A stretch of 64,000 bases of DNA. It comes from Pontixanthobacter rizhaonensis. GTDB lineage: Bacteria; Pseudomonadota; Alphaproteobacteria; Sphingomonadales; Sphingomonadaceae. The position numbers and the translations under genes are program-made. Position 1 is the first letter of the stretch. Every line of letters begins with the position of its first letter. Below the pieces are notes generated by a model. That model ran no database searches. It was not told the origin of the DNA and saw only the letters and a program-made list of their open reading frames with translations. This document shows positions 38,000 through 49,455 of this stretch, piece after piece. The DNA lies in NCBI RefSeq assembly GCF_012972675.1, contig NZ_JABCRE010000002.1, forward strand, positions 1,105,001 to 1,169,000, read 5' to 3'.

Positions 38000-38280
38000 T
38001 CTGCCTCTGGAGCGGGTGGCTCGCCGAATACGTTAAGCGCATCAACACCGATCCAACCATAGGTATAGTTCAGAACGTAAAGAGCCGTCAGGACGGCAGA
38101 AATGATGGTTGCGCGCAATAGCAGCCGGCCCGGACGGAAGTTGGCGGGCGCGCTATCGGCTTGGCCGGGCACCTTGGCGATGCCTGCCTCATCATGTGTT
38201 TTGATGCCGAATGGCAATGAGACGAACGCCGTCATCACCCAGACCAATGCATAGATTGCGATTATCGATGTTAGATCCAT
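37981..38280 (-). CDS. DUF1467 family membrane protein
   Basis: 99 residues with two membrane helices (SIIAIYALVWVMTAFVSLPFGIKT and LLLRATIISAVLTALYVLNYTYGW). This matches the DUF1467 family of alphaproteobacteria, function unknown. It is the last gene of the nuo-birA-coaX-RNase J run, four bases after the RNase J stop, and overlaps the TipN-like gene tail-to-tail by 19 bases. Confidence 0.85.
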   Translation of the reverse strand: MDLTSIIAIYALVWVMTAFVSLPFGIKTHDEAGIAKVPGQADSAPANFRPGRLLLRATIISAVLTALYVLNYTYGWIGVDALNVFGEPPAPEADYSRNR

Positions 38281-38284
38281 CGCC

Positions 38285-39931
38285 TTAATCCCCGATCATC
38301 ATGACTTTGACTTGCGGCCGCTTACCGCTCCAACGCTGTGTTGCCCGGCGTGTGGCAAGGCGGGCTGCTTCCATAATTTGCCCCATATCTTTGTGCGCGT
38401 TGCCTTTCAGCCCTTTGATAGCCTTCATGACGTCACTCTTCGCTTCGCTCAAGAAATCCTCGTAATCCTCATCAAGCGGCAGGCCATACCCTTCAATGGT
38501 CGGCTGCAATGAAGGGCTGAGCGCCACGATCACCAGCCCATTGTGGGCAAGACGGCGGCGCATCACGATGGATTCCCCATCCGCCGGTACGATCAAATCC
38601 CCATCCAGAACCAATCTGCCTGAGTGTACCTCAGCCAGCTTACCTGGTTTGCCGGGTGCAAGCCGGACAATATCGCCATTCTTCTGGAAGACGTTGTGTT
38701 CAATTCCGGCTTCGCGCCCTACCCGCACCTGTTCCCGCATATGACGAATTTCCCCGTGGACGGGAACGAGGATTTCAGGACGCAGCCAGCTATACATGGC
38801 TTCCAGTTCAGGACGCCCCGGGTGGCCTGATACGTGGATCATGCTCTGCCGGTCAGTCACCATCACAATACCGCGATCCGCCAATTTATTCTGAATCTTA
38901 CCAATCGGGATCTCGTTGCCGGGGATCTGGCGGCTGGAAAACAGCACAACATCGCCGCGCACCAGCTCTATCGGGTGATTGCCATCTGCCACCCGCGACA
39001 GGGCTGCACGCGGCTCCCCCTGCCCGCCGGTTGCAACGATCATCACATCCCCGCGCGGCAAGCGCATGGCAGTGTCGAAATCAACAGGCTTTGGAAAATC
39101 TGCAAGATACCCATGCGCCTGGGAGACTTCCACAATCCGGTCCAGCGACCGCCCGGCGACACAGATTTGCCGGCCTGTCTCATTCGCTATTTCCCCCAAG
39201 GTCTGCAATCGGGCGACATTGGAAGCGAACGTAGTCACCAGAACACGTTTGCCGGTGTGCTTGCCGACCTCTTCCAACAACCCCTGATAGACGGCCCCTT
39301 CCGAACCGCTGGGGTTGGGATTGAACACGTTGGTGGAATCGCACACCAGCGCAAGGATACCGTCGTCTCCGATGGCCCTCAATTCTTCTTCGCTGGTGGG
39401 TTCGCCAATGATCGGGTCTTCATCAAGTTTCCAGTCACCGGTATGGAAAACTTGCCCGTAGGGCGTGTCGATTACCAGCGCGTTCCCTTCCGCGATGGAG
39501 TGCGCCAGCGGCACATAACGGACACCGAACGGGCCAACTTGGAATTGTTCCAGATCATCAATGATGTTGAGCTCGACCTGGCCCGACAGGCCTGCCTCTT
39601 GCAGCTTCCGTTTTACCAGTTCCGCGGTAAACGGCGTCGCATAAAGGGGTACATCCAACTCAGCGGCAAAATACGGCACAGCTCCGATGTGATCTTCGTG
39701 CGCGTGAGTTAAAACGATACCTGTGAGGTCGTCCAAACGGTCCTCGATGAACTCCAGATCAGCGAACACCAAGTCGACGCCGGGATATTCATTTCCGGAA
39801 AATGTCATCCCCAAATCGACCATCATCCACTTGCCATCACAGCCATAGAGATTGACGTTCATGCCAATCTCACCAGACCCACCTAAAGCAAGGAAAAGCA
39901 GTTCTTTTTCTGGTCGAAAGTTCTTTTTCAC
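38285..39931 (-). CDS. rnj: ribonuclease J
   Basis: 548 residues. The metallo-beta-lactamase motif HAHEDHIGA is at about 75-83, and further ligands and the beta-CASP domain follow ([28 protein letters not shown]). It degrades and processes RNA with 5'-exonuclease and endonuclease activity. Translation starts with GTG at 39931, overlapping the coaX stop as GTGA. The gene ends four bases before DUF1467. Confidence 0.94.
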   Translation of the reverse strand: MKKNFRPEKELLFLALGGSGEIGMNVNLYGCDGKWMMVDLGMTFSGNEYPGVDLVFADLEFIEDRLDDLTGIVLTHAHEDHIGAVPYFAAELDVPLYATPFTAELVKRKLQEAGLSGQVELNIIDDLEQFQVGPFGVRYVPLAHSIAEGNALVIDTPYGQVFHTGDWKLDEDPIIGEPTSEEELRAIGDDGILALVCDSTNVFNPNPSGSEGAVYQGLLEEVGKHTGKRVLVTTFASNVARLQTLGEIANETGRQICVAGRSLDRIVEVSQAHGYLADFPKPVDFDTAMRLPRGDVMIVATGGQGEPRAALSRVADGNHPIELVRGDVVLFSSRQIPGNEIPIGKIQNKLADRGIVMVTDRQSMIHVSGHPGRPELEAMYSWLRPEILVPVHGEIRHMREQVRVGREAGIEHNVFQKNGDIVRLAPGKPGKLAEVHSGRLVLDGDLIVPADGESIVMRRRLAHNGLVIVALSPSLQPTIEGYGLPLDEDYEDFLSEAKSDVMKAIKGLKGNAHKDMGQIMEAARLATRRATQRWSGKRPQVKVMMIGD

Positions 39932-40722
39932 GTCTGGGATTTGCCCTTCTTGCCCGCACGATCTGCCAGGATCGCTAAGCCTTGGATGGTGAGATCATTG
40001 TCTACCACATCGAATATTTCAGTATTATCGTCGAACAGTATTGCGAGACCGCCAGTGGCTACCACCCGAACCGGGCGGCCTATCTCGTCTCGCATCTTCC
40101 TAATCAGGCCCTCCATCATCGACACATAGCCCCAGAACACCCCAATCAGCATCTGGTCCTCTGTGTTACGCCCGATAACGCTTTTCGTTTCCGGCGTCCG
40201 GATGGCGATCCTAGGTAATTTGGCCGTTTTACCCACCAGCGCATCGAGCGACAGGTTGATTCCCGGCGCAATAATACCGCCTTTATATGTGCCGTTGAAA
40301 TCGACAGCTTCAAACTTTGTTGCTGTACCAAAGTCGACGACGATCAAATCGCCGGGATATTGTGCATGGGCGGCCACACAATTGAGCGCGCGATCAGCAC
40401 CTAAAGAGCTTGGGTGATCTACGTCTATCTCAAAGCCCCAAGCGGCATCACCTTTGCCGGCGATCAGCGGCGTTATCCCGAAATACTTCTGTGACAAAAC
40501 GGTTAGATTGTGATCGGCACGCGGTACAACCGAACCAAAGATGATCTGGGTGACATCCTCGCGGGCGTGACCTTCAATTTTCATCAATTGAAGCAGCCAC
40601 ACCGCATATTCATCTCCGGTCCGGCGCGGATCGGTGGCTATACGCCAGCGTGTCTTGATCTCCTCACCATCAAATAGGGCGAAGACGACGTTCGTGTTTC
40701 CGACATCGGCTACCAACAGCAT
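39928..40722 (-). CDS. coaX: type III pantothenate kinase
   Basis: 264 residues. The N-terminal ATP-binding motif [14 protein letters not shown] and the second motif [14 protein letters not shown] are typical. [12 protein letters not shown] is the substrate region. It phosphorylates pantothenate, the first step of coenzyme A synthesis. It is 12 bases after birA and overlaps RNase J. Confidence 0.95.
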   Translation of the reverse strand: MLLVADVGNTNVVFALFDGEEIKTRWRIATDPRRTGDEYAVWLLQLMKIEGHAREDVTQIIFGSVVPRADHNLTVLSQKYFGITPLIAGKGDAAWGFEIDVDHPSSLGADRALNCVAAHAQYPGDLIVVDFGTATKFEAVDFNGTYKGGIIAPGINLSLDALVGKTAKLPRIAIRTPETKSVIGRNTEDQMLIGVFWGYVSMMEGLIRKMRDEIGRPVRVVATGGLAILFDDNTEIFDVVDNDLTIQGLAILADRAGKKGKSQT

Positions 40723-40734
40723 GATCTGTTTCCT

Positions 40735-41445
40735 CTAATCAAGCAGTACATCGCCAGCGTGAATGGCACGGGTCGAGCCATCCGCCAAGCGCAGCAATAA
40801 AGAACCATCATCGGCAAGCCCATCGAATGTGCCCGTTTGGACATCCGCGCTGCTATCATGAACCGACAGCGCCGTGCCCACCGGATGCCCAACAACCATC
40901 CACCGGCGCAGCAACGGTTCAAGTCCGTATGTCCGCCACCGTTCCAATTCGATAGAGAACTGTGATCGCAAACTTTCGGCAAAGTGATCCCGGTCTGGCG
41001 CGGGCCCATAATCCGAAAAGGCGGCGGTCGCCCGGTCCGGAAGGTCTGGAGCTTTCGCCAGATTGACCCCGATGCCGACGATGACAGCACCAGCGCTTCC
41101 TTCAAGCAACACACCTGAAAGCTTCGCATCGTTCAGCAAAAGATCGTTTGGCCATTTCAATATTAGGGAAGCGTTATCGGGACACAGCGGCTGGCACACC
41201 TCAAACAGCGCAAGACCTGCCGCCAAAGCCAAACTGGAGATGGGCGGATCAGCGGGTGCCGGATGCACAACCGTCGACCCCATAAAGTTACCCGATCCAT
41301 CGAACCATTCGCGCCCTTGACGGCCCCTGCCGGCCATCTGGCGGTCTGCGACCAGCCAATCCCCCTCCCTGACAAGAGCGGCTGATTGCAACCGCTTCGC
41401 CAAATCGGCATTGGTAGAGCCAGTTTCGGCTATGTGCTCAATCAA
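40735..41445 (-). CDS. birA: biotin-[acetyl-CoA carboxylase] ligase
   Basis: 236 residues, the short form without the N-terminal DNA-binding domain, so it cannot act as the biotin repressor seen in E. coli. The adenylate-binding GRGRQGREWF and KWPNDLLLNDAKLSGVLLE motifs are clear. It attaches biotin to the carboxylase carrier. The start is TTG at 41445 and overlaps the nuoN stop as TTGA. Confidence 0.93.
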   Translation of the reverse strand: MIEHIAETGSTNADLAKRLQSAALVREGDWLVADRQMAGRGRQGREWFDGSGNFMGSTVVHPAPADPPISSLALAAGLALFEVCQPLCPDNASLILKWPNDLLLNDAKLSGVLLEGSAGAVIVGIGVNLAKAPDLPDRATAAFSDYGPAPDRDHFAESLRSQFSIELERWRTYGLEPLLRRWMVVGHPVGTALSVHDSSADVQTGTFDGLADDGSLLLRLADGSTRAIHAGDVLLD

Positions 41446-42905
41446 ATGATGAAGAACAGCGCTGCTGCCGCACGACTGGCCAAAGCCCCCAGTGGAACTA
41501 TCAACAGATAGCCCAAAGGCGACACGATCAGCGCAGTAACTGCCAACACGGCCCAGCGGGCTGTATCATGCGAAGGTGCAACGACGCCTGCAGGCTCATC
41601 AAAATACATGATCTTGACGATCTTGAGGTAATAGAACGCGCCGATAACGCTTGCCGCGATACCAAGAGCCGCGAGCAACACCATGTCCGCCTGTACGGCA
41701 GCTTGGAACACCACCAACTTACCCCAGAACCCGAACAATGGCGGGATACCAGCCAAGCTGAGCATCATCATCGCCATACAAAGCGCCAACCAAGGTTGAG
41801 ACCGGGACAGTCCACCAAGTTTGGAAATCTCTTCAACTTGCTTGCCGTCCGCATCGCGCATCATCATCACGACAACGAAACTGCCCAATGACATGGCAAC
41901 GTAGATCGTCAAGTACACCAGCATGGCCGCTGCGCCCGCTTCCGTCGCCGCCGCAAGGCCGATCAGAATAAAACCAACATTGTTGATAGAACTGTAAGCT
42001 AGCAGACGTTTGATGTTGTCTTGGCTGATAGCGCCCAATGCGCCGACCACAATCGATGCCAAAGCGGCGAATATAACGATCTGCTGCCAAGCATCACTTT
42101 GGCCGCCAAACGGATCGAGCGCGATCCGCATCATAATCACGATCGCAGCCACTTTTGGTGCGGTTGCAAAGAATGCGGTTACCGGCGTTGGTGCGCCTTC
42201 GTAAACATCTGGCGTCCACATGTGGAACGGTACGGCTGCAATTTTGAACGCCATCCCCGCCAAAACGAACACGATACCAAATAATGCCCCGGTGCTCAGC
42301 CCGTCTTGCAAGGCAACACGGATGCCAATGTAGTTTGTGGAGCCGGTAAAACCGTAGACCAGGCTCATACCGTACAACAAAATACCTGACGCCAAAGCGC
42401 CCAAGACGAAGTATTTCAGACCCGCTTCTGCGGACCGGTCATCGCTTCGCGTAAAGCTGGCCAGAACATATGAAGCAAGGCTGGTCAGTTCGAGCCCCAT
42501 GTAAAGGGTCATCAAATCAACCGCAGACACCATCAGCCCCATGCCCACTGCACCAAACAGCATCAGAACAGGGTATTCAGGACGATATTCGCCCGTGGCA
42601 TCAAAGAATTTCGGGGTGACGATCAAACAGCCAATCGCGGCCAGATAGATCAGGATTTTGGAAAAGCTACCAAACGCATCCATCCGGTAAATACCGGCCC
42701 ATGCATCACCGCCCAATTCAAAGGCAGGATTGGTGAGAAAGTCTGCAGTGATCGCAGTCGCGCCGAACAACGCAGCGACCGCCAGGATGGTTACAATACG
42801 TGCGGCTTTGTCACCGACAAACGCACACACCATCAGCAAGATTAGCCCGCTGATCGTCAGCAGTATCTCAGGCGATGAGAGCGCGAGGGAGTTAACGATA
42901 TCCAT
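41442..42905 (-). CDS. nuoN: NADH-quinone oxidoreductase subunit N
   Basis: 487 residues, about 14 membrane helices of the antiporter-like family. The conserved Lys-rich helices are visible (GLELTSLASYVL; FKIAAVPFHMWTPDVYEGAPTPV). It forms a proton-pumping part of the complex I membrane arm. Start ATG 42905 overlaps the nuoM stop in TAATG. It is the last structural nuo gene. Confidence 0.97.
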   Translation of the reverse strand: MDIVNSLALSSPEILLTISGLILLMVCAFVGDKAARIVTILAVAALFGATAITADFLTNPAFELGGDAWAGIYRMDAFGSFSKILIYLAAIGCLIVTPKFFDATGEYRPEYPVLMLFGAVGMGLMVSAVDLMTLYMGLELTSLASYVLASFTRSDDRSAEAGLKYFVLGALASGILLYGMSLVYGFTGSTNYIGIRVALQDGLSTGALFGIVFVLAGMAFKIAAVPFHMWTPDVYEGAPTPVTAFFATAPKVAAIVIMMRIALDPFGGQSDAWQQIVIFAALASIVVGALGAISQDNIKRLLAYSSINNVGFILIGLAAATEAGAAAMLVYLTIYVAMSLGSFVVVMMMRDADGKQVEEISKLGGLSRSQPWLALCMAMMMLSLAGIPPLFGFWGKLVVFQAAVQADMVLLAALGIAASVIGAFYYLKIVKIMYFDEPAGVVAPSHDTARWAVLAVTALIVSPLGYLLIVPLGALASRAAAALFFII

Positions 42906-44488
42906 TATTCTGGTCCCTCAGAATTATCATCGCCATGATCATCACCATGGCCCTCACCATGTTCGCCGTCCGGCATTGCATTGGCCGCAGCCGTCAAAGG
43001 CTCACCCGCTACTAACTTGGCATCACCTTCAGGGGCGGCCCGTGCCAAACGCGCATCCAGTGCAGCAATGTCCGCACGCATCGGTGCAAGGAAACTCTCC
43101 GGATAGACACCCATCCACAATACTGCTGCCGCGATAGGCCCTAGCATAAACCACTCACGCAAATTCAAGTCACGCATGGCTGCGGCATCAGCATTTTTCT
43201 GTTCGCCAAATGCAACCCGGCGATAGAGGTATAGCATGTAACCCGCGCCCAAGATGATACCTGTGGTGAGTACAAATGTGGCTAAGCTGGACACTTCATA
43301 AATACCCGCAAGGCTCAGAAATTCTGCCACAAACCCACTGGTCCCCGGAAGACCGATGCTGGCCATCGTGAACAACAGGAAAAAGATCGCATATTTGGGC
43401 ATATTGATCGACAGACCACCATACCGGTCAATCTCTCGTGTATGCAGCTGGTCGTAAATAATCCCAACGCACAGGAACAACGCGCCCGATACCAAGCCAT
43501 GGCTGAGCATCATGATCATCGCACCTTCCAGGCCTTGCACGTTGAAGGCGAACAAGCCCGCAGTCACAATCGCCATGTGGGCAACCGAACTATAGGCGAT
43601 CAGCTTCTTCATATCGTGTTGCACCAGAGCAATCAGGCTAGTCACCACCACAGCAACCATCGACAGCCCCAGGATCAACCATACGAATTGCGCAGAAGCC
43701 TCTGGGAACATGGGCAGGCTGAACCGGATAAAGCCGTAGCCTCCCATTTTCAGCAGCACGCCCGCCAGAATAACCGAACCGGCCGTTGGCGCCTGAACGT
43801 GTGCATCGGGCAACCATGTATGCACCGGCCACATCGGCATTTTCACCGCAAAGCTGGCAAAGAACGCCAACCACAGCCACGTTTGTGCCGCCGGTGGGAA
43901 GTCATATTGCATCAGCGTCGGGATATCAGTCGTCCCGGCTTCATTGATCATCCACAGCATCGCGATCAGCATCAGGACAGAGCCGAGCAAGGTGTAGAGG
44001 AAGAATTTGTAGCTGGCGTAAATCCGGTTATCGCCGCCCCAAATGCCAATGATCAAGTACATCGGGATCAAACCCGCTTCAAAGAAGATGTAGAACAGCA
44101 ACATATCCTGCGCTGCAAAAACACCGATCATCAGCAGTTCCATGATCAGGAACGCCGCCATATATTCACCAACGCGTTTTTGGATGCTGTCCCAACTTGC
44201 CAAAATACAGGCTGGCATCAGGAACACCGACAGCACGATCAACATCAAGGCAATGCCATCAATACCCAGCGCATAACTGAAACCGGCAAACAGGTCAGCC
44301 CGCTCGGTAAATTGCCATTGCGGGCCGCCCACTTCGTAGCTCAGCCATAGGCCAATGCCCAATGCCAGATTGACCAGAGTAGCGCCCAGAGCCGTCCACC
44401 GCGCACCATTGGCATCAAGGAACAAGCATAGCACCGCTGCAACCAGCGGCACCGCGAGCATTACGGAAAGGATCGGAAAGCCGTCCAT
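42905..44488 (-). CDS. nuoM: NADH-quinone oxidoreductase subunit M
   Basis: 527 residues from ATG 44488, which shares one base with the nuoL stop (TAATG); an in-frame TTG at 44503 would overlap nuoL by 16. It is an antiporter-like subunit with about 14 helices (FFEAGLIPMYLIIGIWGG; AVKMPMWPVHTWLPDAHVQAPT). The C-terminus ends in a His/Asp/Glu-rich tail, GEHGEGHGDDHGDDNSEG, that is unusual for NuoM and could bind metal. Confidence 0.96.
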   Translation of the reverse strand: MDGFPILSVMLAVPLVAAVLCLFLDANGARWTALGATLVNLALGIGLWLSYEVGGPQWQFTERADLFAGFSYALGIDGIALMLIVLSVFLMPACILASWDSIQKRVGEYMAAFLIMELLMIGVFAAQDMLLFYIFFEAGLIPMYLIIGIWGGDNRIYASYKFFLYTLLGSVLMLIAMLWMINEAGTTDIPTLMQYDFPPAAQTWLWLAFFASFAVKMPMWPVHTWLPDAHVQAPTAGSVILAGVLLKMGGYGFIRFSLPMFPEASAQFVWLILGLSMVAVVVTSLIALVQHDMKKLIAYSSVAHMAIVTAGLFAFNVQGLEGAMIMMLSHGLVSGALFLCVGIIYDQLHTREIDRYGGLSINMPKYAIFFLLFTMASIGLPGTSGFVAEFLSLAGIYEVSSLATFVLTTGIILGAGYMLYLYRRVAFGEQKNADAAAMRDLNLREWFMLGPIAAAVLWMGVYPESFLAPMRADIAALDARLARAAPEGDAKLVAGEPLTAAANAMPDGEHGEGHGDDHGDDNSEGPE

Positions 44489-46485
44489 TACATCAAAATC
44501 CAAGTGATTGCCGCGACCAGCCCGAGGAGCATGATCAACGCGTAGCTATACAAATATCCGGACTGGACCTTCTTGGCCGCGATAGCGCCCTTCTCGACCA
44601 CCCAGGCAGCGCCATTGGGTCCAAAGCGGTCGATGATCCCTTGATCGCCGATGATCCACAATTTCCGCCCAATCCAGAAAGCAGGCTTGACGAAAATCGC
44701 GTCATACAGCTCGTCAAAGTACCACTTATTCGACACAAACTGGTGCACATACCGGAACTGTTCAACGAACTTACCCGGAATGGAAGTGTCTTTGATATAG
44801 GCCATCCACGCGCCGAGAAGGCCGAGCAGCATGACCACAAAGGCTGAGTACTTCACCCAGTATGGCACTGCGTGCATCGCATGGATCAGTGCTTCATTAT
44901 AGAATATCGAACCTGCCCAGAAACCGGCATCGTCCAGGAAGCTTGGCGCAAATACCTGTCCAGCGGCGATTGCACCAACGGATAGCAGCACCAACGGTAT
45001 CAACATTACAATCGGGCTTTCATGCGGTTTGTAACCGCCGGTCGTATCCTCACCAACTTCCTCAGGGGTCTTATGCACCGTATGCTGGATGTGCTCGCTC
45101 TCGATCCAGCGTGGTTTACCCCAGAAGGTCAAGAACATCAGACGCCAGCTATAGAAGCTTGTCAGCAGCGCCGCAGTCACGCCCATCCAGAATGCGAACA
45201 TTCCCAGATCGGTGCCGCGAGCGAACGCAACCTCTAGGATCGCATCTTTCGACCAGAAACCGGCAAAGCCAGCACCCAGATGATAGACACCCACGCCGGT
45301 AATCGCGAGCGTACCAAACATCATCGCCCAGAAGGTGACCGGGATTTTCGTCCGCAGACCGCCATAATAGCGCATGTCTTGTTCGTGATGCATCGAATGG
45401 ATCACAGAACCCGCACCGAGGAAAAGCAGTGCCTTAAAGAACGCGTGCGTAAACAGGTGGAATATCGCGACGCCGTAAGCACCAACGCCGGCAGCAAAGA
45501 ACATATAGCCAAGCTGCGAACACGTTGAATAGGCAATAACCCGTTTGATGTCCCACTGCGTGGTACCAACCGTCGCAGCGAAAATACACGTTGCCGCGCC
45601 GATGAAAGTCACCATGCCAAGCGCGACGGGTGCAGTTTCAAACATTGGCGAAAGACGGCACACCATGAACACGCCAGCCGTAACCATTGTCGCCGCGTGG
45701 ATCAGTGCAGAAACCGGTGTTGGCCCCTCCATCGCGTCGGGCAACCAAGTGTGTAGGCCAAGCTGAGCCGACTTACCCATCGCGCCAATAAACAGCAGGA
45801 TGCACAGAATATCCATGGTGTGGAGGCGGTAACCAAGGAAACCGATTGTCGACCCGCTCATAGCAGGCGCAGCTTCAAGGATCTCCGGAATTGACGTGGT
45901 ACCAAACACCAGGAATGTTCCGAAGATGCCCAGCATAAAGCCCAGATCACCAACACGGTTGACCACAAATGCTTTAATCGCGGCCTTGTTCGCGCTTGGT
46001 TTCTTAAACCAGAAACCAATCAGCAGGTAGGAAGCGAGGCCCACCCCTTCCCAACCGAAGAACATTTGAACCAGATTGTCTGCTGTCACCAGCATCAGCA
46101 TCGCGAATGTGAATAGGCTGAGATAGGCGAAGAACCGCGGCTGATCCGGGTCTTCCTCCATATAACCCCAGCTATACAGGTGCACGAGCGCGGAAACGCT
46201 GGTGATGACAACCAGCATGATCGCCGTCAGCGCGTCTACCCGCAATTCCCAGTCGAAGCTGAGATCGCCGGATTGGACCCACTGCAAAACGGGTACAACA
46301 TCAGCCGTCATGCTGTCGGTCAGGAAGCCGATAAAGATTGGCCAGCTAAGCGCACACGACACGAATAACGCGCCCGTTGTCAGCAACTTAACAGGTGTGT
46401 TGCCCAATGCCTTGTTGCCCAATCCGCCAATGATGGCAGCCAGCAACGGCAGGAAAACAATGAGCAGGATGGAGTTCTGGAGCAC
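44488..46485 (-). CDS. nuoL: NADH-quinone oxidoreductase subunit L
   Basis: 665 residues. It is the largest antiporter-like subunit with the lateral helix at the C-terminus. Motifs [18 protein letters not shown] and [35 protein letters not shown] are conserved. Translation starts at GTG 46485, preceded by AAGGG. It is seven bases after nuoK. Confidence 0.97.
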   Translation of the reverse strand: MLQNSILLIVFLPLLAAIIGGLGNKALGNTPVKLLTTGALFVSCALSWPIFIGFLTDSMTADVVPVLQWVQSGDLSFDWELRVDALTAIMLVVITSVSALVHLYSWGYMEEDPDQPRFFAYLSLFTFAMLMLVTADNLVQMFFGWEGVGLASYLLIGFWFKKPSANKAAIKAFVVNRVGDLGFMLGIFGTFLVFGTTSIPEILEAAPAMSGSTIGFLGYRLHTMDILCILLFIGAMGKSAQLGLHTWLPDAMEGPTPVSALIHAATMVTAGVFMVCRLSPMFETAPVALGMVTFIGAATCIFAATVGTTQWDIKRVIAYSTCSQLGYMFFAAGVGAYGVAIFHLFTHAFFKALLFLGAGSVIHSMHHEQDMRYYGGLRTKIPVTFWAMMFGTLAITGVGVYHLGAGFAGFWSKDAILEVAFARGTDLGMFAFWMGVTAALLTSFYSWRLMFLTFWGKPRWIESEHIQHTVHKTPEEVGEDTTGGYKPHESPIVMLIPLVLLSVGAIAAGQVFAPSFLDDAGFWAGSIFYNEALIHAMHAVPYWVKYSAFVVMLLGLLGAWMAYIKDTSIPGKFVEQFRYVHQFVSNKWYFDELYDAIFVKPAFWIGRKLWIIGDQGIIDRFGPNGAAWVVEKGAIAAKKVQSGYLYSYALIMLLGLVAAITWILM

Positions 46486-46491
46486 CGGTGC

Positions 46492-46797
46492 TTATCCCTT
46501 CATCCGGGTCACATCGTCGACGGCGATGGTGCCGCGTCCGCGGAAATAGATAACCAAAATAGCCAAACCAATGGCCGCTTCACCCGCAGCAACGGTCAGG
46601 ACGAGCATCGCAAACACTTGGCCGGTGAGATCACCTAGAAAGGCGCTGAAAGCCACCAGATTGATGTTCACCGACAGCAGAATGAGCTCGATCGCCATCA
46701 GGATGACAATCACATTCTTCCGGTTGAGAAAAATACCAAGCACGCCCAGCACGAACAGGATCGCACTGACGACTACGTAATGTTCGACGCCAATCAC
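46492..46797 (-). CDS. nuoK: NADH-quinone oxidoreductase subunit K
   Basis: 101 residues with three membrane helices. The conserved glutamates are in [15 protein letters not shown] and in the third helix ([13 protein letters not shown]). The start is GTG at 46797 and overlaps the nuoJ stop as GTGA. Confidence 0.96.
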   Translation of the reverse strand: MIGVEHYVVVSAILFVLGVLGIFLNRKNVIVILMAIELILLSVNINLVAFSAFLGDLTGQVFAMLVLTVAAGEAAIGLAILVIYFRGRGTIAVDDVTRMKG

Positions 46798-47417
46798 AAA
46801 TCGACCCCTCTGCCAATTTCGGGTTTGACCAGATCGGTCGCGTCTTCCGGACGGCGACGGTTCTGCTTGCCTATATCCTGATGTCCGCGCGCGCCTTCTG
46901 GGCGTTGGCGGTGGGTCAGCACAATTGCGCCGATCATCGCCACCAGCAGGATGATACCCGCTGCCTCGAACAGGAAGATGTACTTGCCGTAAAGCAGTGC
47001 GCCCAGCGATGTAATGTTGCTCTCACCCACCAATGGGGCGTTTGCACCATCCGCTACGCCCAATACCAATCCGCCAGCACGATATGCGCCGATGCCGAGC
47101 ACCAGTTCCGCCAGCAGGACCAGCGCAATCGCAATCCCCAGCGGGAAGTTCTTGATGAAACCGGCCCGCATTTCAGCAAAGTCGATATCGAGCATCATCA
47201 CCACGAACAAGAACAGCACCGCAACGGCCCCGACATACACAATGACAAGCAGCATCGCGACGAATTCTGCGCCCAGCAGAACCATCAAGCCAGCAGCGTT
47301 AAAAAATGCCACAATCAACCACAGCACAGAATGCACCGGGTTGCGCGCCAAAATGGTCAACGCGCCGCTGGCCACAACCAGTACGGCGAACAGATAAAAG
47401 GCTAAGGTCTGGATCAT
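46794..47417 (-). CDS. nuoJ: NADH-quinone oxidoreductase subunit J
   Basis: 207 residues with five membrane helices ([49 protein letters not shown] is the conserved heart). The C-terminal ~40 residues are basic and hydrophilic. It follows nuoI by 27 bases. Confidence 0.95.
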   Translation of the reverse strand: MIQTLAFYLFAVLVVASGALTILARNPVHSVLWLIVAFFNAAGLMVLLGAEFVAMLLVIVYVGAVAVLFLFVVMMLDIDFAEMRAGFIKNFPLGIAIALVLLAELVLGIGAYRAGGLVLGVADGANAPLVGESNITSLGALLYGKYIFLFEAAGIILLVAMIGAIVLTHRQRPEGARGHQDIGKQNRRRPEDATDLVKPEIGRGVDL

Positions 47418-47444
47418 CGGATCTCACTCATTTCTGGGCGGCCC

Positions 47445-47933
47445 CTAACGATACGGCGCATCGGCTTCAAGGTTCGCGGCAATCGCCCGCTCCCACTTGT
47501 CCCCGTTCGCCAGCAATTTTGCCTTGTCATAGAGCAGTTCTTCGCGCGTTTCGGTCGCATATTCGAAGTTTGGCCCCTCGACCACAGCATCTACAGGGCA
47601 AGCTTCCTGACAGAAGCCGCAATAGATGCATTTAGTCATGTCGATATCATAGCGCGTGGTCCGGCGGCTGCCGTCCTCGCGCGGTTCGCTTTCGATCGTG
47701 ATTGCCTGCGCCGGGCAAACCGCTTCGCACAGCTTACAGGCGATGCAGCGCTCCTCCCCGTTCGGATAGCGACGCAAAGCATGTTCACCCCGAAAACGAG
47801 GGGAAAGCGGGTTCTTCTCGAACGGATAGTTGATCGTCACCTTGGGTTTGAAGAAATACTTCAAGGTCAGCATATGCGCCTTGACGATTTCCCATAGGGT
47901 GAAGGATTTTATGAGGTGTGTGAGGGTGCTCAT
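47445..47933 (-). CDS. nuoI: NADH-quinone oxidoreductase subunit I (2x[4Fe-4S])
   Basis: 162 residues. Two ferredoxin clusters bind through [12 protein letters not shown] and [12 protein letters not shown]. This carries electrons along the peripheral arm toward quinone. The start overlaps the upstream 160-residue gene as ATGA. Confidence 0.97.
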   Translation of the reverse strand: MSTLTHLIKSFTLWEIVKAHMLTLKYFFKPKVTINYPFEKNPLSPRFRGEHALRRYPNGEERCIACKLCEAVCPAQAITIESEPREDGSRRTTRYDIDMTKCIYCGFCQEACPVDAVVEGPNFEYATETREELLYDKAKLLANGDKWERAIAANLEADAPYR

Positions 47934-48412
47934 TGCGCCACCTTCGATTTCTTACATGTACCCAGCATCACCATCTGGAAATTCTCACGGTCTCCGTTCT
48001 CTTTCAAAACAGAGCCCATGGGAACAATCGAGAAACTGGCTTTTTTCTCGCTAAAGTCCGAGATTTGTACGAGCGCCCCGCATGCCTCTTCAGTGAACAA
48101 GCAGTTCGAATCTTTGCGTGTTGCGAACGCAAATTGGCGCGGTGCGATTTCCGTAGCCAAATATTGCCCACCCAGACCCAAAGCATCCAATATTCCGGGA
48201 TCATGACTGACGAGCAAGCTGCCGTCCTCCGAACGGGAGGTTACGAAAGTCCAACGGAAAGTTTCTTGCTCTTCGCGTGTCACTTTGTCTGCACTGTAAG
48301 ACCAATCAGACTCATCGCTCATCAGCAGGACACGCTTCTCTGCGGTACAGTCATATTCGATTCCCGCACCTGCAAGAGATGCAGCGACAGCCAAAACAGG
48401 AAAACCGATCAT
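47930..48412 (-). CDS. uncharacterised exported-looking protein inserted between nuoH and nuoI
   Basis: 160 residues. The N-terminus [17 protein letters not shown] is a plausible signal peptide or short anchor. Four cysteines are spaced along the mature chain. No family is recognised. Both ends overlap the neighbours as ATGA, so it is co-translated with complex I. Its composition (more Ser, Thr, Lys, Glu) differs from the nuo genes. Role unknown; an assembly or accessory role is only a guess. Confidence 0.7.
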   Translation of the reverse strand: MIGFPVLAVAASLAGAGIEYDCTAEKRVLLMSDESDWSYSADKVTREEQETFRWTFVTSRSEDGSLLVSHDPGILDALGLGGQYLATEIAPRQFAFATRKDSNCLFTEEACGALVQISDFSEKKASFSIVPMGSVLKENGDRENFQMVMLGTCKKSKVAQ

Positions 48413-49455
48413 ACCCCGTACCTCGTCAGCATAAGATATCCGGAAACAAGGAAGACAAACAGCAGGCTCAGCGGCAGGAAGACTTTCCAGCCCAAACGCA
48501 TCAGCTGGTCATAGCGGTAGCGCGGCACCGTCGCCCAAGTCCAACTGAACACCAGGAAGAACAGGAACGTCTTGCCGAGGAACCAGATCCAGCCCGGCAC
48601 CATGTAAAGCGGTTCCCACTCAAACGGCGGCAACCATCCGCCCCAGAACAGGATCGCGCACAATGCACACATCAGCAGGATGTTGGCATATTCACCGAGC
48701 CAGAACAGCGCGAAGGCCATCGAGCTGTATTCGGTCTGATACCCGGCGACGAGTTCGGATTCCGCCTCGGTTAAGTCGAACGGCGCGCGCGCCGTCTCTG
48801 CCATTGCGGAGATCAGGAACATCACGAAGAGCGGGAACAGCAGCGGGTTAAACGCAAAGGCATTCACAAAACCCAGACCGTGGCCACGCTGCGCCTCAAT
48901 AATGTCGTTGAGATTGAACGACCCGGCCCACAGCACAACGCAGACCAGAATGAAGCCGATGGAGACTTCGTAGGAAATCATCTGCGCCGCTGCGCGCATG
49001 GCGGAGAAGAAGGGATATTTGGAGTTGGACGCCCAACCCGCAATCACCACGCCGTAAACGCCCAGCGAACTGATGGCGAGGACATAGAGCAAGCCGACAT
49101 TGATGTCCGCCAATACCGCGCCCGAATTAAACGGGATCACCGCCCAAGCCGCCAGCGCCACTGTGAAAGTGATAATCGGCGCGAGAAGGAACAGCACTTT
49201 GTTGGATGCAGATGGAATGATCGTTTCTTGCAAGAAGACTTTCAGGCCATCCGCGAAACTCTGCAACAGACCAAAGGGGCCGACCACGTTCGGTCCGCGC
49301 CGCATCATAACCGCGCCCAGAACCTTCCGGTCCACATAAATGATCATCGCCACCGCCAACAGCAGCGGCAATGTGATCAGCAAAATGCCGGAAATCGTCG
49401 CGGTAAACCACGCAAATTCATAGCTCATGCCGAGGGAGAGGAAGAAATCGGTCAT
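48409..49455 (-). CDS. nuoH: NADH-quinone oxidoreductase subunit H
   Basis: 348 residues with eight membrane helices. It is the quinone-site subunit. Conserved segments [26 protein letters not shown] and [28 protein letters not shown] are intact. ATG 49455 shares one base with the stop of the preceding small gene (TAATG). Confidence 0.97.
   Translation of the reverse strand: MTDFFLSLGMSYEFAWFTATISGILLITLPLLLAVAMIIYVDRKVLGAVMMRRGPNVVGPFGLLQSFADGLKVFLQETIIPSASNKVLFLLAPIITFTVALAAWAVIPFNSGAVLADINVGLLYVLAISSLGVYGVVIAGWASNSKYPFFSAMRAAAQMISYEVSIGFILVCVVLWAGSFNLNDIIEAQRGHGLGFVNAFAFNPLLFPLFVMFLISAMAETARAPFDLTEAESELVAGYQTEYSSMAFALFWLGEYANILLMCALCAILFWGGWLPPFEWEPLYMVPGWIWFLGKTFLFFLVFSWTWATVPRYRYDQLMRLGWKVFLPLSLLFVFLVSGYLMLTRYGV

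Noticed and set aside
38834-39712. 292-codon plus-strand frame opposite RNase J
   Set aside because: Antisense to a highly conserved enzyme; no recognisable features.
43442-44350. 302-codon plus-strand frame opposite nuoM
   Set aside because: Shadow of a well-conserved membrane gene; Gln/His/Arg-rich translation typical of antisense frames.
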